A stretch of DNA of 64,000 bases from Bin75 sp965212135. GTDB taxonomy: Bacteria; Nitrospirota; Nitrospiria; Nitrospirales; UBA8639. This document shows, piece after piece, positions 1 through 8,800 of this stretch; position 1 is the first letter of the stretch; every line of letters starts with the position of its first letter. The stretch is taken from NCBI GenBank assembly GCA_965212135.1, contig OZ243044.1, forward strand, positions 1,550,001 to 1,614,000. The letters run 5' to 3'. The notes below the pieces were generated by a model, which made no database searches, had not been told where the DNA came from, and saw only the letters and a list, made by a program, of their open reading frames with translations. A program made the position numbers and the translations under genes.

Positions 1-7
1 GAATCAT
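1..7 (-). CDS. Start of the next gene in the efflux operon (edge)
   Basis: An ATG lies two bases after the stop codon of the adaptor gene, so only two codons of this gene are inside the window. Periplasmic adaptor genes are normally followed by the inner-membrane RND pump gene, so an RND permease is the expected product. That rests on gene order alone. Confidence 0.3.
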
Positions 8-9
8 GT

Positions 10-1125
10 TCATTGAGGGTTTGCGGGAAGGTCTATAATGCGCACGGGTTGGCCGGGGAACAGCCGTTCATTGCCTTCCATCACGACGGTCATGCCGGCC
101 TTGAGCGTGCCCGTGACTTCGATGAAGTCGTCCAGGTGAACGCCCGAGGTCACAGGAATCTGATCAACCGTGTCTTCCTTCACCAGAAACACAAACTCCC
201 GGCTTCCCCGGAGTACCAAGGCGTCTTTGGGGATCACAAGCCCTTCGTGAGGCCGGCCCACCTGGAGCGTGACGCGGGACACCATGCCGCTTTTAATCGT
301 CAATGATGGATTGGGGATCTCCACGTTGACCGGAAAGGTTCTTGAGATTCGGTCGGCCTGGGCGACAAGAGAGAACACCCGGCCTTGAGCCTCAAACTCC
401 GGGAGGCCGTCGAAGGTGGCTTGCACCGGGTCGCGGGGCTGAATGTGACGGACGTAGCGCTCCGGAAGAGGAACCTCGACCTGTACGCGAGCCACGTCAA
501 CCATCTCGATAATTCCCCCCCCCTCTTCCACCCACTGTCCGATCTCCGTAAATTCCTGCGTAATCCATCCGTCAAAGGGGGCGACGATTGTGGATTTGTT
601 CACCAGGTCTCGGACGCGCCGGATTTCAGCGTCTAATTGAGACAGGCGTTCGTGAAGCGCCCTTGCTTCGGCCTGGGCGTCATCAAATTCTTTTTGCGTG
701 ACGAGTTCTTTGGCAAAGAGGGCTTGGATGCGCATCAGGTCCTGCTTGGCCTGTTGATAGCGTGTTTTGGCTTCTCGCTGTGACGCCGAGGCGGCATCGA
801 ATTGAATCCGCAACGTTTCCGTCCTCAATTGCGCCAACCGTTGCCCGCGTGTGACCCGCTTGCCTTCTTTCGCCGGAAAGGCCTGGACCAACCCCTCTAT
901 CTCGCTGGCCACGATGCTTCGTTTCCATGGTTCAACGGTCCCCACCAGCGTCACGGTTTCCTGTACGACTTGCTTCATGACCGGCGCCACCCGCACCGGT
1001 GCCGGCGGGCGACCCTGGGGAGGAGGCGCTGTCTGCTGTTCGCCGCATGCCGCGATTGTGACCAGGCACAGGAAGACGGGAAGGAGGTGGCAGACTGTGC
1101 GAAAGGTATGTGGTAACGGCGGCAT
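10..1125 (-). CDS. RND efflux periplasmic adaptor lipoprotein (HlyD/AcrA family)
   Basis: This is a membrane-fusion adaptor that would link an inner-membrane RND pump to an outer-membrane channel. I chose the third in-frame Met because AGGA lies 9 bases upstream and the product then begins with a clean lipoprotein signal (VTIAAC lipobox). The mature protein shows the usual order: a biotinyl-lipoyl half (VGTVEPWKRSIVASEIEGLV), an alpha-helical hairpin rich in Q/A/E/R, the second lipoyl half (IVAPFDGWI), and beta-barrel and membrane-proximal domains ending in PGQPVRI. Longer starts run toward the TetR gene, which stops 77 bases upstream, so the two are probably co-transcribed. The substrate cannot be read from the sequence. 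Confidence 0.88.
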   Translation of the reverse strand: MPPLPHTFRTVCHLLPVFLCLVTIAACGEQQTAPPPQGRPPAPVRVAPVMKQVVQETVTLVGTVEPWKRSIVASEIEGLVQAFPAKEGKRVTRGQRLAQLRTETLRIQFDAASASQREAKTRYQQAKQDLMRIQALFAKELVTQKEFDDAQAEARALHERLSQLDAEIRRVRDLVNKSTIVAPFDGWITQEFTEIGQWVEEGGGIIEMVDVARVQVEVPLPERYVRHIQPRDPVQATFDGLPEFEAQGRVFSLVAQADRISRTFPVNVEIPNPSLTIKSGMVSRVTLQVGRPHEGLVIPKDALVLRGSREFVFLVKEDTVDQIPVTSGVHLDDFIEVTGTLKAGMTVVMEGNERLFPGQPVRIIDLPANPQ

Positions 1126-1202
1126 GACCGGCATTCCTGGACTCATCAACAAACCATGTGAACGTTGCTCGCAACCATCAGTTGTGCCGGTTGTCCATCG
1201 GG

Positions 1203-1853
1203 TTACACAACGCGTCTGGCGACGTGCGCCACGGGTTCCCTGGCCAGCCCGTTCAGGAACAGTGAACAAATTCCATCCTTTTTTTCGACCAGGGCCCCAG
1301 TGGGCTTTTCCTGCAAAATCCACACATAGGTGGTGGAGTTCAACATGCCATGGAGAGCGAGCGCGCCGTCTTCGGGATCTATTTTTCGAAATTCCTTGCG
1401 GCGAATGCCGTGGCGGATTAGGTCGGCGACCCTCGACACCTGGGCCGTGTATAACTTCCAGACGCGTTCGCCCAGCGCGCTTTTAATGGTCCATTCAAAC
1501 CCGCTCCATTCGGAAACGTAAATGCGAAAAAAATCCCGATTCCGGTCGGCGTAATCGAGTTTCACCTTGATAAACGCCTTGATCTTTTCGCCTGCGTTTG
1601 TGGCTTGAGCGATTTCCCGGTCGAGTAACAGGGCCAATGCTTCCAACTTGGCTTCAACGATGGAAATATACATCTCTTCTTTGCCTGCAAACGCTCGATA
1701 CAGGGTTCCCATGGCAAATTGAGACGAGGCGGCGATATCGGCCATGCTGGTTTTGAAAAATCCGTTCTTGGAAAAAAGACATTCCGCCGCCGCCAGTATT
1801 TCTTGCCGCCGGGCTTCCTGCTCCTGCTGTTTTCGACGTGTCCTTGGATCCAT
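1203..1853 (-). CDS. TetR/AcrR-family transcriptional repressor
   Basis: The N-terminal helix-turn-helix reads ILAAAECLFSKNGFFKTSMA followed by DIAASSQFAMGTLYRAFAGKEEM, the classic TetR DNA-binding pattern. The remaining ~150 residues form the helical ligand-binding and dimerisation domain. At 216 aa the length is typical. It is the first gene of the efflux operon, and a short perfect dyad in its promoter region (1883-1901) suggests autoregulation. It probably derepresses the pump in response to a pump substrate. The ligand is unknown. Confidence 0.88.
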   Translation of the reverse strand: MDPRTRRKQQEQEARRQEILAAAECLFSKNGFFKTSMADIAASSQFAMGTLYRAFAGKEEMYISIVEAKLEALALLLDREIAQATNAGEKIKAFIKVKLDYADRNRDFFRIYVSEWSGFEWTIKSALGERVWKLYTAQVSRVADLIRHGIRRKEFRKIDPEDGALALHGMLNSTTYVWILQEKPTGALVEKKDGICSLFLNGLAREPVAHVARRVV

Positions 1854-1859
1854 AGAATG

Positions 1860-1901
1860 AGTATACCAGTTTGTGAATCATCTATTCCAGCAAATGGAAT
1901 A
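1860..1901 (-). promoter_or_regulatory. Promoter region with candidate TetR operator
   Basis: On the minus strand a -10-like TATACT lies at 1865-1860, just before the tetR start. About 17 bases upstream is the perfect dyad TATTCC-N7-GGAATA (1883-1901), which would cover the -35 region. The layout fits an autorepressing TetR operator. This is inferred from sequence symmetry and position. Confidence 0.45.
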
Positions 1902-1963
1902 ATCGTTCAGTTATTGTGCGGATTTCACGGAACCGGACGGAACGGGCGCGCCCTTCATGGGCC

Positions 1964-2671
1964 TTATTCAGGAGATTGTTGAGACTCTGACGGGGACGGT
2001 AACGCCGGAGCCAGGTCAAGTGCGGGAGGATCCCCGTTAGGCTTGTTGGCCGACCCGCCCGAGACTCCGCCCGAAATCCCGCCCGAAACGATAAAGGTCA
2101 TGACATCCGAGCTCTCGGCTTCAAGCGGACGAATGTGGCTTCGAGGAACGATCAACAGGTTGCCGGCAAAGTTGTAGGATTGTGGAAAGTACACGGCAAC
2201 CCGATCGTCCATCCCGAACATGTCCAGACTCTGACGCGTGACGAACCCAATGGCTTCGGCATGGCCGCCTGCGATGAGCGTGACGACGACGGGTTGGTCG
2301 AAACGCTTTTTTTCGCCCATAAACGCTTCGATGAGATCTTTGAGTGACGTGTAAACCAGTTTGATAAAGGGCGTGCGGGTGAAGATTTTTTCCAGAGAGC
2401 CCAAGGCTCCGCGGAAAAACACATTTGAGGCAAAGCGTCCGGCAAGAATAATCATGCCGATGGTCAGGATGAATCCCAAGCCGGGAACGGGAATATTCAG
2501 CCAGCCGTCAATGAAATTGAACACCAGAAAGACGACGTAGATGGTGACCGCGACCGGGATCACAAGAAACAGGCCTTCAAAGAAATTCCTGGCCAGCTCC
2601 TGCATGTCCCACCGCTTGTGGATGACTTCGTCTTTGAGAGATCGAAGAATTTTTTTCCAGTCAATGCTCAT
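1964..2671 (-). CDS. DUF502 family membrane protein
   Basis: Two hydrophobic segments occur early in the protein (LVIPVAVTIYVVFLVFNFI and LGFILTIGMIILAGRFASNV). They are followed by the family signature around TPFIKLVYTSLKDL, GFVTRQ and NLLIVPRSHIRPLE. These match the DUF502 family of inner-membrane proteins with a cytosolic beta-rich domain. The C-terminal tail is low-complexity (SGGISGGVSGGS, then Pro/Ser-rich) and is unusual for the family. No function is established. It stands alone, more than 100 bases from the tetR gene. Confidence 0.85.
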   Translation of the reverse strand: MSIDWKKILRSLKDEVIHKRWDMQELARNFFEGLFLVIPVAVTIYVVFLVFNFIDGWLNIPVPGLGFILTIGMIILAGRFASNVFFRGALGSLEKIFTRTPFIKLVYTSLKDLIEAFMGEKKRFDQPVVVTLIAGGHAEAIGFVTRQSLDMFGMDDRVAVYFPQSYNFAGNLLIVPRSHIRPLEAESSDVMTFIVSGGISGGVSGGSANKPNGDPPALDLAPALPSPSESQQSPE

Positions 2672-2968
2672 TGGATGTGGCCTCTGTGTGAATGTTTCGA
2701 GCGGGCACGTCTTCTTTCGCGAACGAACATCCCTGTTTCCTGACTCTAACCGGAGGGAAGGGCTTGAGACAAGACCTTCCCGCGGGAACCCCCGTTGTCG
2801 GCGTTTCCGGCTTTGAGACTGCCTTCAAGTACTCGGACCACCCGCCGCGGTTTTGGCGCCTTTCCAGGCCCAATCATGCCGGTCAATTTGACACTCCAAG
2901 TAAAAAACCGTCACAGTCATCTTAATCGTTATCGCTCTCTTTCTCCATCCGGCGTCGAAAAGGAACCT
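2672..2968. other. Intergenic region, no gene recognised
   Basis: This stretch lies between two divergently transcribed genes and should hold both promoters. No convincing -10/-35 pair or RNA structure was found. Short reading frames here have no start context or recognisable similarity. Confidence 0.4.
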
Positions 2969-3235
2969 ATGGCGGCAGGCAATTCCCCGCAGCGTAAACC
3001 GACCTCATCAGATCCGGCAAAAGGCCCCGTTGAAACCGAAATTCTGACGGTCCACGTTGAGCGTGAGGGTCGGCACGTCACGGCCAAATGGGGGCTGAAT
3101 CCCGCACTGAAAGAAGAGCTGACCCCTGAAGAATGGAAAGAAGTGACGGCAATTATGGGCCAGGTCACCGACATTGCCCGGCAACGGTTTTCAGACATGC
3201 TGACGCAGGGGCCCAATGAGGTTGGGAACGCGTAA
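2969..3235 (+). CDS. Hypothetical small charged protein (88 aa)
   Basis: I do not recognise this protein. The start was placed at an ATG preceded by AAAAGG. The reading frame extends further upstream, but that part is Ser/Arg-rich and looks non-coding. The product has a polar N-terminus, a short beta-like stretch (ETEILTVHVEREGRHVTAKW) and an amphipathic helix (LTPEEWKEVTAIMGQVTDIA). It is convergent with the radical-SAM gene, with only ~70 bases between their stops. It could be a substrate or partner of that enzyme, but the gene order does not favour this. Confidence 0.6.
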   Translation: MAAGNSPQRKPTSSDPAKGPVETEILTVHVEREGRHVTAKWGLNPALKEELTPEEWKEVTAIMGQVTDIARQRFSDMLTQGPNEVGNA

Positions 3236-3306
3236 GCACGCAGCCTTGTCCTGTTTTGAAGCCCCGACACGCCGGCGGGGAAAGAGCCGAAACGGGGTAC
3301 GGTGGC

Positions 3307-5235
3307 CTACAGGTGAGGGTTGACCGGGATCGCAAGGGTGAAGTACCGCCCCTTTTCTTCAACCATGAGGCGTTTGGCCACGAGGGTCGAGACCGCGGCG
3401 TCAATGGAAATCGCAGACGGTGAAGCCGATGGACGGTCGGCTGCCGCGCGCCGGATTTGTTCGAGCGTTTTTGGGGTCTCGTTGCAACAGTCAATGATCA
3501 ACGAACATGGCCAGTCAAAGCGCTCGCTGGTCGGGTGCGCGGTTCGGCCGTCGTACACGGTGACGTAGCTCATGGCTTTGGCATAGAACAGGAACGGGCG
3601 GTCTTGAGACACATACCGCGCCCGCCATTCCTGAACAAGCCCGGTCAGTTGTTCATAGAGAGCCGGGTCCACCTTCCACGCAATCTCGTATTCAAAGTCG
3701 TACGCAATGGCGTTCAAGTCCACGTTCCTCGCATCGTACACGTATTCGTAAGCCGCTCCCGGGCCGGTAATGCGCACGCCGTATTCTTCGGGCCGCATGA
3801 AATACGGGCTGAACCGTTCCAGCCACAGTTTGCCCGTGCTTTCCGGCGGTTGCAGGTGAAAGAGCGAGGGAATGAGGGCAATCTGGCGTTGGTAGTCCTC
3901 ATTGGTTTCCCGTGGGAATCCCAGCAGGATGTTCCAGTTGATATCCAGGTTGTAGTAACGGCTCCACTTGAGACATTGAATGTTCTGGAGCGGGCTGACG
4001 CCTTTATCCATTTCCTTGAGCTGCGCCGCACTTAAACTTTCAATGCCAGGCTGCATGCACTTGACCCCGCCCTGGGCCAGGGTTTGAATCTGTTGCTTGG
4101 TCAGATTGGCCTTGGTTTCCATGAACACGTCGAGGTCATAGTGGCCGGCGGCAAAGTGGCCGAACAGCTTATTGATGTAGTGCAAATCAATGATGTTATC
4201 AACCAGCCGGAATCGCGTGGTGTCGTAACGGCTGGAGAGCAGATCCATTTCCATGGCCACTTGCGCGGACGACTTGGCGCGAAAGGTCATGGCTTGCGCA
4301 TTCAAGCCGCAGAAGGTGCAATGATGTTTTTCTCCCCACCAGCATCCGCGCGAACCTTCGTAGAGCAAAATCCGGTTCAGCCCCGTTGAGCCGCGCCCTT
4401 CGAGTTCCCGAACCATGTCGAAATAATCGTCGTAGTCCGGCGGTCCGACGTCGGCAAAATTGGAAAACAGTGCCGTGTTGGGCTGGAAGTGAATGTGTCC
4501 GTCCTTGCGGTACGCCACGCCGGCAGGGACCCCGTCATCCTGACCGCGAAGAAGCTTTTTGGCCAGGGCGGGAAACGCGTCTTCGCCCTCGCCGACCACG
4601 ACGTAATCAATCCAGGGAAACGCCCGGAAATGTTCCAGGCCCATGGTCCCGTCAAAATTGGCCCCGCCAAAAACAATGCGAATGTCGGGATACATGTCTT
4701 TGATCAACTTCGCCATGGTGAGGCTCGCCACGTTTTGATCGAATGTCGAGGTAAAGCCGACGATGCGGTATTGAGCCCAGTCGTACGCGGTCATCAGCTC
4801 GGTGAGAAATTGCGGGGCGATGGTGCGCGCAAGGTCTTCCAGCAATGCCGTGGAACACCCGGCCTCCCGGGCCGTGCTCTCAAACACGGGCTTGAACACG
4901 CGCGGGTACTGCGCGTGCTTTGGATTGTCGCGGAAGAGCATTGCGGAAAACAGCCACTCCCCGATCATCCCGCGTTGTTCGCACAGCACGTCATAGAGTT
5001 TCGCGCCGATGCGATGGGCAAACAGCAAATTGAAATGATAACTCTTCGACCCGATACCATGGTTCTTCAACACGCGCGACAAGGTGCCCAGTTGAATGGA
5101 CGGGAACTTTGCATAGCCAAACGGCATGGTGACCAACGCCACTCGCGGGACGCCGTTCAGATCAACCCATGGTTCGTCGTCGCGCGCCGGGTCGGCTTGA
5201 GCCGGCGGATCAATGGTGATGAGTGAATCAGCCAT
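3307..5235 (-). CDS. Cobalamin-binding radical SAM enzyme, RiPP C-methyltransferase type
   Basis: A B12-binding Rossmann domain fills the first ~200 residues (VGFTSTFDQNVAS... IVFGGANFDG... VVVGEGEDAFPAL). It is followed by a radical-SAM domain whose iron-sulfur motif is C-X7-C-X2-C in GCWWGEKHHCTFCGLN, around residues 297-310. This motif and its context match, from memory, the family of cobalamin-dependent radical-SAM maturases that methylate unactivated carbons in ribosomal peptides. The ATG overlaps the stop of the upstream pterin dehydratase by 8 bases, so the two are translationally coupled. No obvious precursor peptide, leader-binding protein or exporter is adjacent, so the substrate is open. 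A small-molecule substrate is possible. Confidence 0.8.
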   Translation of the reverse strand: MADSLITIDPPAQADPARDDEPWVDLNGVPRVALVTMPFGYAKFPSIQLGTLSRVLKNHGIGSKSYHFNLLFAHRIGAKLYDVLCEQRGMIGEWLFSAMLFRDNPKHAQYPRVFKPVFESTAREAGCSTALLEDLARTIAPQFLTELMTAYDWAQYRIVGFTSTFDQNVASLTMAKLIKDMYPDIRIVFGGANFDGTMGLEHFRAFPWIDYVVVGEGEDAFPALAKKLLRGQDDGVPAGVAYRKDGHIHFQPNTALFSNFADVGPPDYDDYFDMVRELEGRGSTGLNRILLYEGSRGCWWGEKHHCTFCGLNAQAMTFRAKSSAQVAMEMDLLSSRYDTTRFRLVDNIIDLHYINKLFGHFAAGHYDLDVFMETKANLTKQQIQTLAQGGVKCMQPGIESLSAAQLKEMDKGVSPLQNIQCLKWSRYYNLDINWNILLGFPRETNEDYQRQIALIPSLFHLQPPESTGKLWLERFSPYFMRPEEYGVRITGPGAAYEYVYDARNVDLNAIAYDFEYEIAWKVDPALYEQLTGLVQEWRARYVSQDRPFLFYAKAMSYVTVYDGRTAHPTSERFDWPCSLIIDCCNETPKTLEQIRRAAADRPSASPSAISIDAAVSTLVAKRLMVEEKGRYFTLAIPVNPHL

Positions 5236-5566
5236 GGTTCGCAAACACGCGGTCGGCCTTGGCGGCCAGATAAAAATCGCTTTCCGTCAGTCCTTTGATT
5301 TTGTGCGTCCAGATTTCCACGGTGCAGCGCCCCCATGCCAGATACAGATCGGGGTGATGTCCCTCGTCCTCCGCAATCGTCCCGACCGCGTTCACAAAAG
5401 CCAGGGCCTCCGCAAAATTTGTAAATTCGTACATGCGCTCGATATGCCCCGCGGCATTCACGCTCCATCCCCGGTCCAGTTGCCCCAGCAACTCCCCCAC
5501 CTTCGCCGATTCCAGCGCGGGCACCCCGCCCTTGCATGGCACGCATTTATTATCAGCCAAATTCAT
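5228..5566 (-). CDS. Pterin-4a-carbinolamine dehydratase (PCD/DCoH family)
   Basis: At 112 aa, with the family motif GHHPDLYLAWGRCTVEIWTHKIKGLTESD and the preceding FVNAVGTIAEDEGHHP, this is a standard PCD/DCoH protein. The conserved His pair in GHHP is the catalytic element that dehydrates 4a-hydroxytetrahydropterin. A strong AAGGAG ribosome site precedes the ATG. It overlaps the radical-SAM gene downstream, an unexpected partner. Outside aromatic amino acid hydroxylation, PCD-like proteins may act in molybdopterin metabolism, and no hydroxylase is seen nearby. Confidence 0.9.
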   Translation of the reverse strand: MNLADNKCVPCKGGVPALESAKVGELLGQLDRGWSVNAAGHIERMYEFTNFAEALAFVNAVGTIAEDEGHHPDLYLAWGRCTVEIWTHKIKGLTESDFYLAAKADRVFANHG

Positions 5567-5660
5567 AGCTTTCTCCTTCGCTTCTGATGATCGTAAGGGG
5601 GATCATATCCCCATCCTTCTGGGTTTAATCCTCTGTACTCCAAAGCCCGTCTCACGCCCC

Positions 5661-5792
5661 CTAGTTTTTTGCCATACCGAGTCTTTTGTATTTAATGCTT
5701 GTTTTCTCTTGCTTTGTTTCAGCTGTCTCAAGCGACGCTGTTAACTGCACCATCTTATCCGACAACTCTTTCTCTTCTTGTCCTAGACTCAT
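5661..5792 (-). CDS. Small charged hypothetical protein (43 aa)
   Basis: A 43-codon frame (MSLGQEEKELSDKMVQ..., ending RLGMAKN) is preceded by a near-perfect AAGGAG ribosome site 5 bases from the ATG. The composition is highly charged, rich in Lys, Glu and Thr, and predicts one continuous helix. It lies at the backbone edge of the AT-rich restriction-modification island. No family is recognised. The ribosome site is the main support that it is translated. Confidence 0.4.
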   Translation of the reverse strand: MSLGQEEKELSDKMVQLTASLETAETKQEKTSIKYKRLGMAKN

Positions 5793-6099
5793 ACCATCTC
5801 CTTTTTGTTTAGAGTAGCTTCAGTTTTTTAGAATCACCTTGGCCTTTGATGGAGAAAAGAGACAAGACGTTTATCGTTTGAGATACTCTTTTTTACCTGT
5901 TCCCACTTGCCACAACGGGGTGAGAGAAGAGTACGAGATCTCTACGCAGGGAATTATAGTCGCTCGCAATGGATTGGACAAACCTACCGTGACTCGACAA
6001 GAGATGGAAGAAGCGCTTGCTACTTGTCAAGCGTGGCCGTTGAAATGCGATGAGCGTGTGGTATGTTTCGTGGAAAGTCAGACGGGCGGTCTTGGTCGA
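5793..6099. other. Intergenic edge of the AT-rich island, possible gene remnant
   Basis: A plus-strand frame without an ATG (TTG at 5839) reads about 85 sensible residues here (for example STQGIIVARNGLDKPTVTRQEMEEAL). It then runs antisense into the AlbA-type gene. It could be the 5' part of a gene cut off when the island entered, but no family was recognised. Nothing else is seen. Confidence 0.3.
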
Positions 6100-7287
6100 T
6101 TAAGTCTGCGTAACCCAGTTTCCAGTTTCATCAAAATTAGCCGATCGTTCATATCCGCAGGCATTCCAAACAAGATCAAACATTGGACGCAAAATGTCTT
6201 GCGGTTTTGTATCATATTCCTCAACGAGAGTTTCTGGCAATTGAAGAATTTCTCGATCAATCAGAGTCGGCATGTAGTTTCCCGAAAATCTATTCCAGTC
6301 ACTGCTCATTTTCCAGCCTTTGACACCAATTAGTGTTAGGAAAATAACTATAGGCATACTGACCTCAAGTTCCTTAGCAATGCTTAAATATTCTTGCAAG
6401 GAGTGTAATAATTCCTGCTCATAGCATTTACTTGGGATCACTTTGCTGTGTTCAGCTGCAACCAACTCCACATTTAATATTGAACTCTCTACGGCTTCAA
6501 AAATCCCATTACGATATAACTGGACATACGAGTATGATATATTGTCTGGAGTGATAGAGTACGATAAAACACCCTCAAGATTTATCCGAAAATTCCAACC
6601 CATTGAATATATTGGCCTTAATTTCCTATGGTCATTGATGATCGATTTCAAATCAATACGGCAGTTTGGACTAAAAGCTTCTACCGGAATGAGGTGCAAA
6701 ACTATTTTGGCACCCTTATAGAGCTGAAGTGGCAAATCATTTTCGTATACTTGAGCGATTCTTTCGGTTTTAAATTTTTTTATTTGCTCTGTGAGCGTTT
6801 GGGAAAGCGTGAAGGCAATTTTTAATTCGGCAGTATTCAGTGCATATTTTCCTGTGGAATGTCTTGAATAAAATTTATCGTCTCTTCTGTAGACAACACG
6901 GTGTGGACGAAGCCAGCTTGACTGTACTCTGAATATAAAAACGTGTTTATTGCTGGAAACCATGATGGTTTTCGTGGAAACAGCAATCCTTGGTTCAATC
7001 CCATCTCGTACAATGTTTTCATGCTTCCCAATTGCTTCATCAACATTTTCAACCTCCACACCGTCAATGCTTTTCGGGACGCCGCCTTTTTCTGTAATCC
7101 CAAAAATTAAATCCCCGCCTGAAGCGTTGGCAAGAGAGGAAATATCGGCCAAAAATTCCTTTTTATCTCCATCTGAATTGGTCGGAAGTTTTTGCTTGTA
7201 TTCAATCGTTTTACTTTCCGCAACGGCGTTGGCTTGCAACTGCCTTAAGTCGTCAAGGTTAATTTGGTCAAGGGATTTATTGATCAT
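6100..7287 (-). CDS. AlbA_2/Schlafen-type ATP-binding domain protein
   Basis: The N-terminal ~120 residues carry the AlbA_2 (Schlafen-like) pattern: ESKTIEYKQKL, then FLADISSLANASGGDLIFGI and a following GGVP. The rest (~270 aa) is unrecognised. The chosen Met lies 4 bases after the methyltransferase stop, so this is the last gene of the restriction-modification operon. AlbA_2 proteins are frequent in defence islands and are thought to act on nucleic acids. No specific activity can be assigned. Base composition is AT-rich like the rest of the island. Confidence 0.75.
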   Translation of the reverse strand: MINKSLDQINLDDLRQLQANAVAESKTIEYKQKLPTNSDGDKKEFLADISSLANASGGDLIFGITEKGGVPKSIDGVEVENVDEAIGKHENIVRDGIEPRIAVSTKTIMVSSNKHVFIFRVQSSWLRPHRVVYRRDDKFYSRHSTGKYALNTAELKIAFTLSQTLTEQIKKFKTERIAQVYENDLPLQLYKGAKIVLHLIPVEAFSPNCRIDLKSIINDHRKLRPIYSMGWNFRINLEGVLSYSITPDNISYSYVQLYRNGIFEAVESSILNVELVAAEHSKVIPSKCYEQELLHSLQEYLSIAKELEVSMPIVIFLTLIGVKGWKMSSDWNRFSGNYMPTLIDREILQLPETLVEEYDTKPQDILRPMFDLVWNACGYERSANFDETGNWVTQT

Positions 7288-7291
7288 GGGA

Positions 7292-8800
7292 TTAGGGAGC
7301 AAGTGACAATTCAGGCCGAATCGGTTTCAATTGCAATTGTTTAACAAGTTTAGAGTCAAGAGGAAGCCGTTCAAGCGATCTCGGCTCAACTTTTATTGCA
7401 CCGGAGCCATAAGATTTGCCTACGAGTTGGAGATTTGAAACGGTACTGGGGTGTTGCAAAATCATCCAGAGTTTTTCAACGTACTTCTTTTCGTTTGAAT
7501 GAGGGTAAATGCACAGAAACCCAGTGAGAGGAACAATCCCTGCTTCATTCTTAATGAAACGCACGTTACGTCTCCCGAGATACGCAAATAAAAATCTTGG
7601 CACTTCCCTAGCCTCCATTTTGTACCAAGGCCGTCGTGTCGAAATCAGAGATCGTTTTGCAAGCCCGACCCGTTCGCCTTCTCGAATATAATTTTTAACC
7701 GATTCCGGCATATCTTTCCATTGCACACCGTTCGGGAAAAAAAGAAGGGTTGGGCGCCCCTTCCCTTCGATTTTTTTCAGTGTTTCCAAGGCAATTATAG
7801 TTTCGTCTGCATCTCTTGTTCTTCCAACCGCAGTTAGAAAGAAATTATTCGGGATTCCCAAAGCTTCGGCTTTGCTTTTAGTGAGGAAGAAGAAATCATT
7901 TGCGCCCGTGGCAACGCCACGCATGACACGAGCAAAATCGGCAAGCGTAAATTCAAAATTGTATTCCGTTCTTGGCGGTCGTGAAAGACCGGTAGCTATG
8001 GCCTCGTTCAAATCGCGTTCATGAACTGTTAGATTTTCGTAATCGCCTCCCGCCAGATTATTGCTAAGAAATGCGAAGAGACCTTTATTGTTTGGCGAGA
8101 GGCATTTTGCCCATTTTAATGTTTTCACAGGAACTTCATTGCTGATCAATAAAATCACGGCGTTCGTATCAACACCTGGAAACGGAGTGGCCTTGTGGTC
8201 AAACGTAACAGCTCCATCAATGCGAAAATTTTTTGAAATCCAACTCCAAAGTTTCTGAGAGAATATCCCTTCGCAGGTGTCGGCAGGCATGATAAAAGCC
8301 AATCGTCCGCCTTTGTCGAGTAGGCACAAGGCTTGTGTTAAAAAGTAGATATGTAGCCCGGCGCGACCATCAAGCGTATTCCCAATGTTCAAAAGGCTTA
8401 TTCTGCGAAAATAGTCTTTGTATTCTTTCGACAGCCGATGGTGTCGAATATAAGGAGGATTTGCGACAATTGCTTTAAATTTTTTCCTCGGAGGATTCAA
8501 GATAAAATCACGTACTTCTAATGTAGCATCTTTCCTAAAATTACCGACACTGCGCGCATCCTCGATAATTTTAGGATCAATATCTATGCCCCAAATTTTT
8601 TTTTGCGGATTAACATTTTTCAGGGCAGCATAAAATGCACCATTGCCAACCCCCGGATCAAAAATCACATTTGCATTTTTCGCGACGTAAGCAATCATCG
8701 CCTCTGCTACCCAGCTGGGAGTCCAAAATTGGCCTTTAGCGCGCAATTTCTCGCGCTCAGTCCATTGTGTCGGTAATCTTTGTTGGGTTGTTGTTTTCAC
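7292..8800 (-). CDS. N6-adenine DNA methyltransferase (AccI-like type II system)
   Basis: This modification enzyme would protect the host site. The S-adenosylmethionine motif is seen as FDPGVGNGAFYAAL near residue 50 and the catalytic motif as VANPPYIRHH near residue 115, which places it among gamma-class N6-adenine methylases. The C-terminal ~250 residues resemble a TaqI/Eco57I-type specificity domain. The start is a GTG that overlaps the TGA of the restriction gene (GTGA), so translation is coupled. The enzyme looks intact although its partner nuclease is frameshifted, leaving a solitary methylase. Recognition of an AccI-type site is an inference. Confidence 0.85.
   Translation of the reverse strand: MKTTTQQRLPTQWTEREKLRAKGQFWTPSWVAEAMIAYVAKNANVIFDPGVGNGAFYAALKNVNPQKKIWGIDIDPKIIEDARSVGNFRKDATLEVRDFILNPPRKKFKAIVANPPYIRHHRLSKEYKDYFRRISLLNIGNTLDGRAGLHIYFLTQALCLLDKGGRLAFIMPADTCEGIFSQKLWSWISKNFRIDGAVTFDHKATPFPGVDTNAVILLISNEVPVKTLKWAKCLSPNNKGLFAFLSNNLAGGDYENLTVHERDLNEAIATGLSRPPRTEYNFEFTLADFARVMRGVATGANDFFFLTKSKAEALGIPNNFFLTAVGRTRDADETIIALETLKKIEGKGRPTLLFFPNGVQWKDMPESVKNYIREGERVGLAKRSLISTRRPWYKMEAREVPRFLFAYLGRRNVRFIKNEAGIVPLTGFLCIYPHSNEKKYVEKLWMILQHPSTVSNLQLVGKSYGSGAIKVEPRSLERLPLDSKLVKQLQLKPIRPELSLAP

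Noticed and set aside
2969..3235. Small protein as a RiPP precursor for the radical-SAM enzyme
   Set aside because: It is convergent rather than in the same operon, has no Gly-Gly-type leader end, no repeated core and no nitrile-hydratase or Nif11-like leader pattern.
5839..6333. 164-codon plus-strand frame at the island edge
   Set aside because: It lacks an ATG and ribosome site, and its second half is antisense to the AlbA-type gene. Noted only as a possible remnant.
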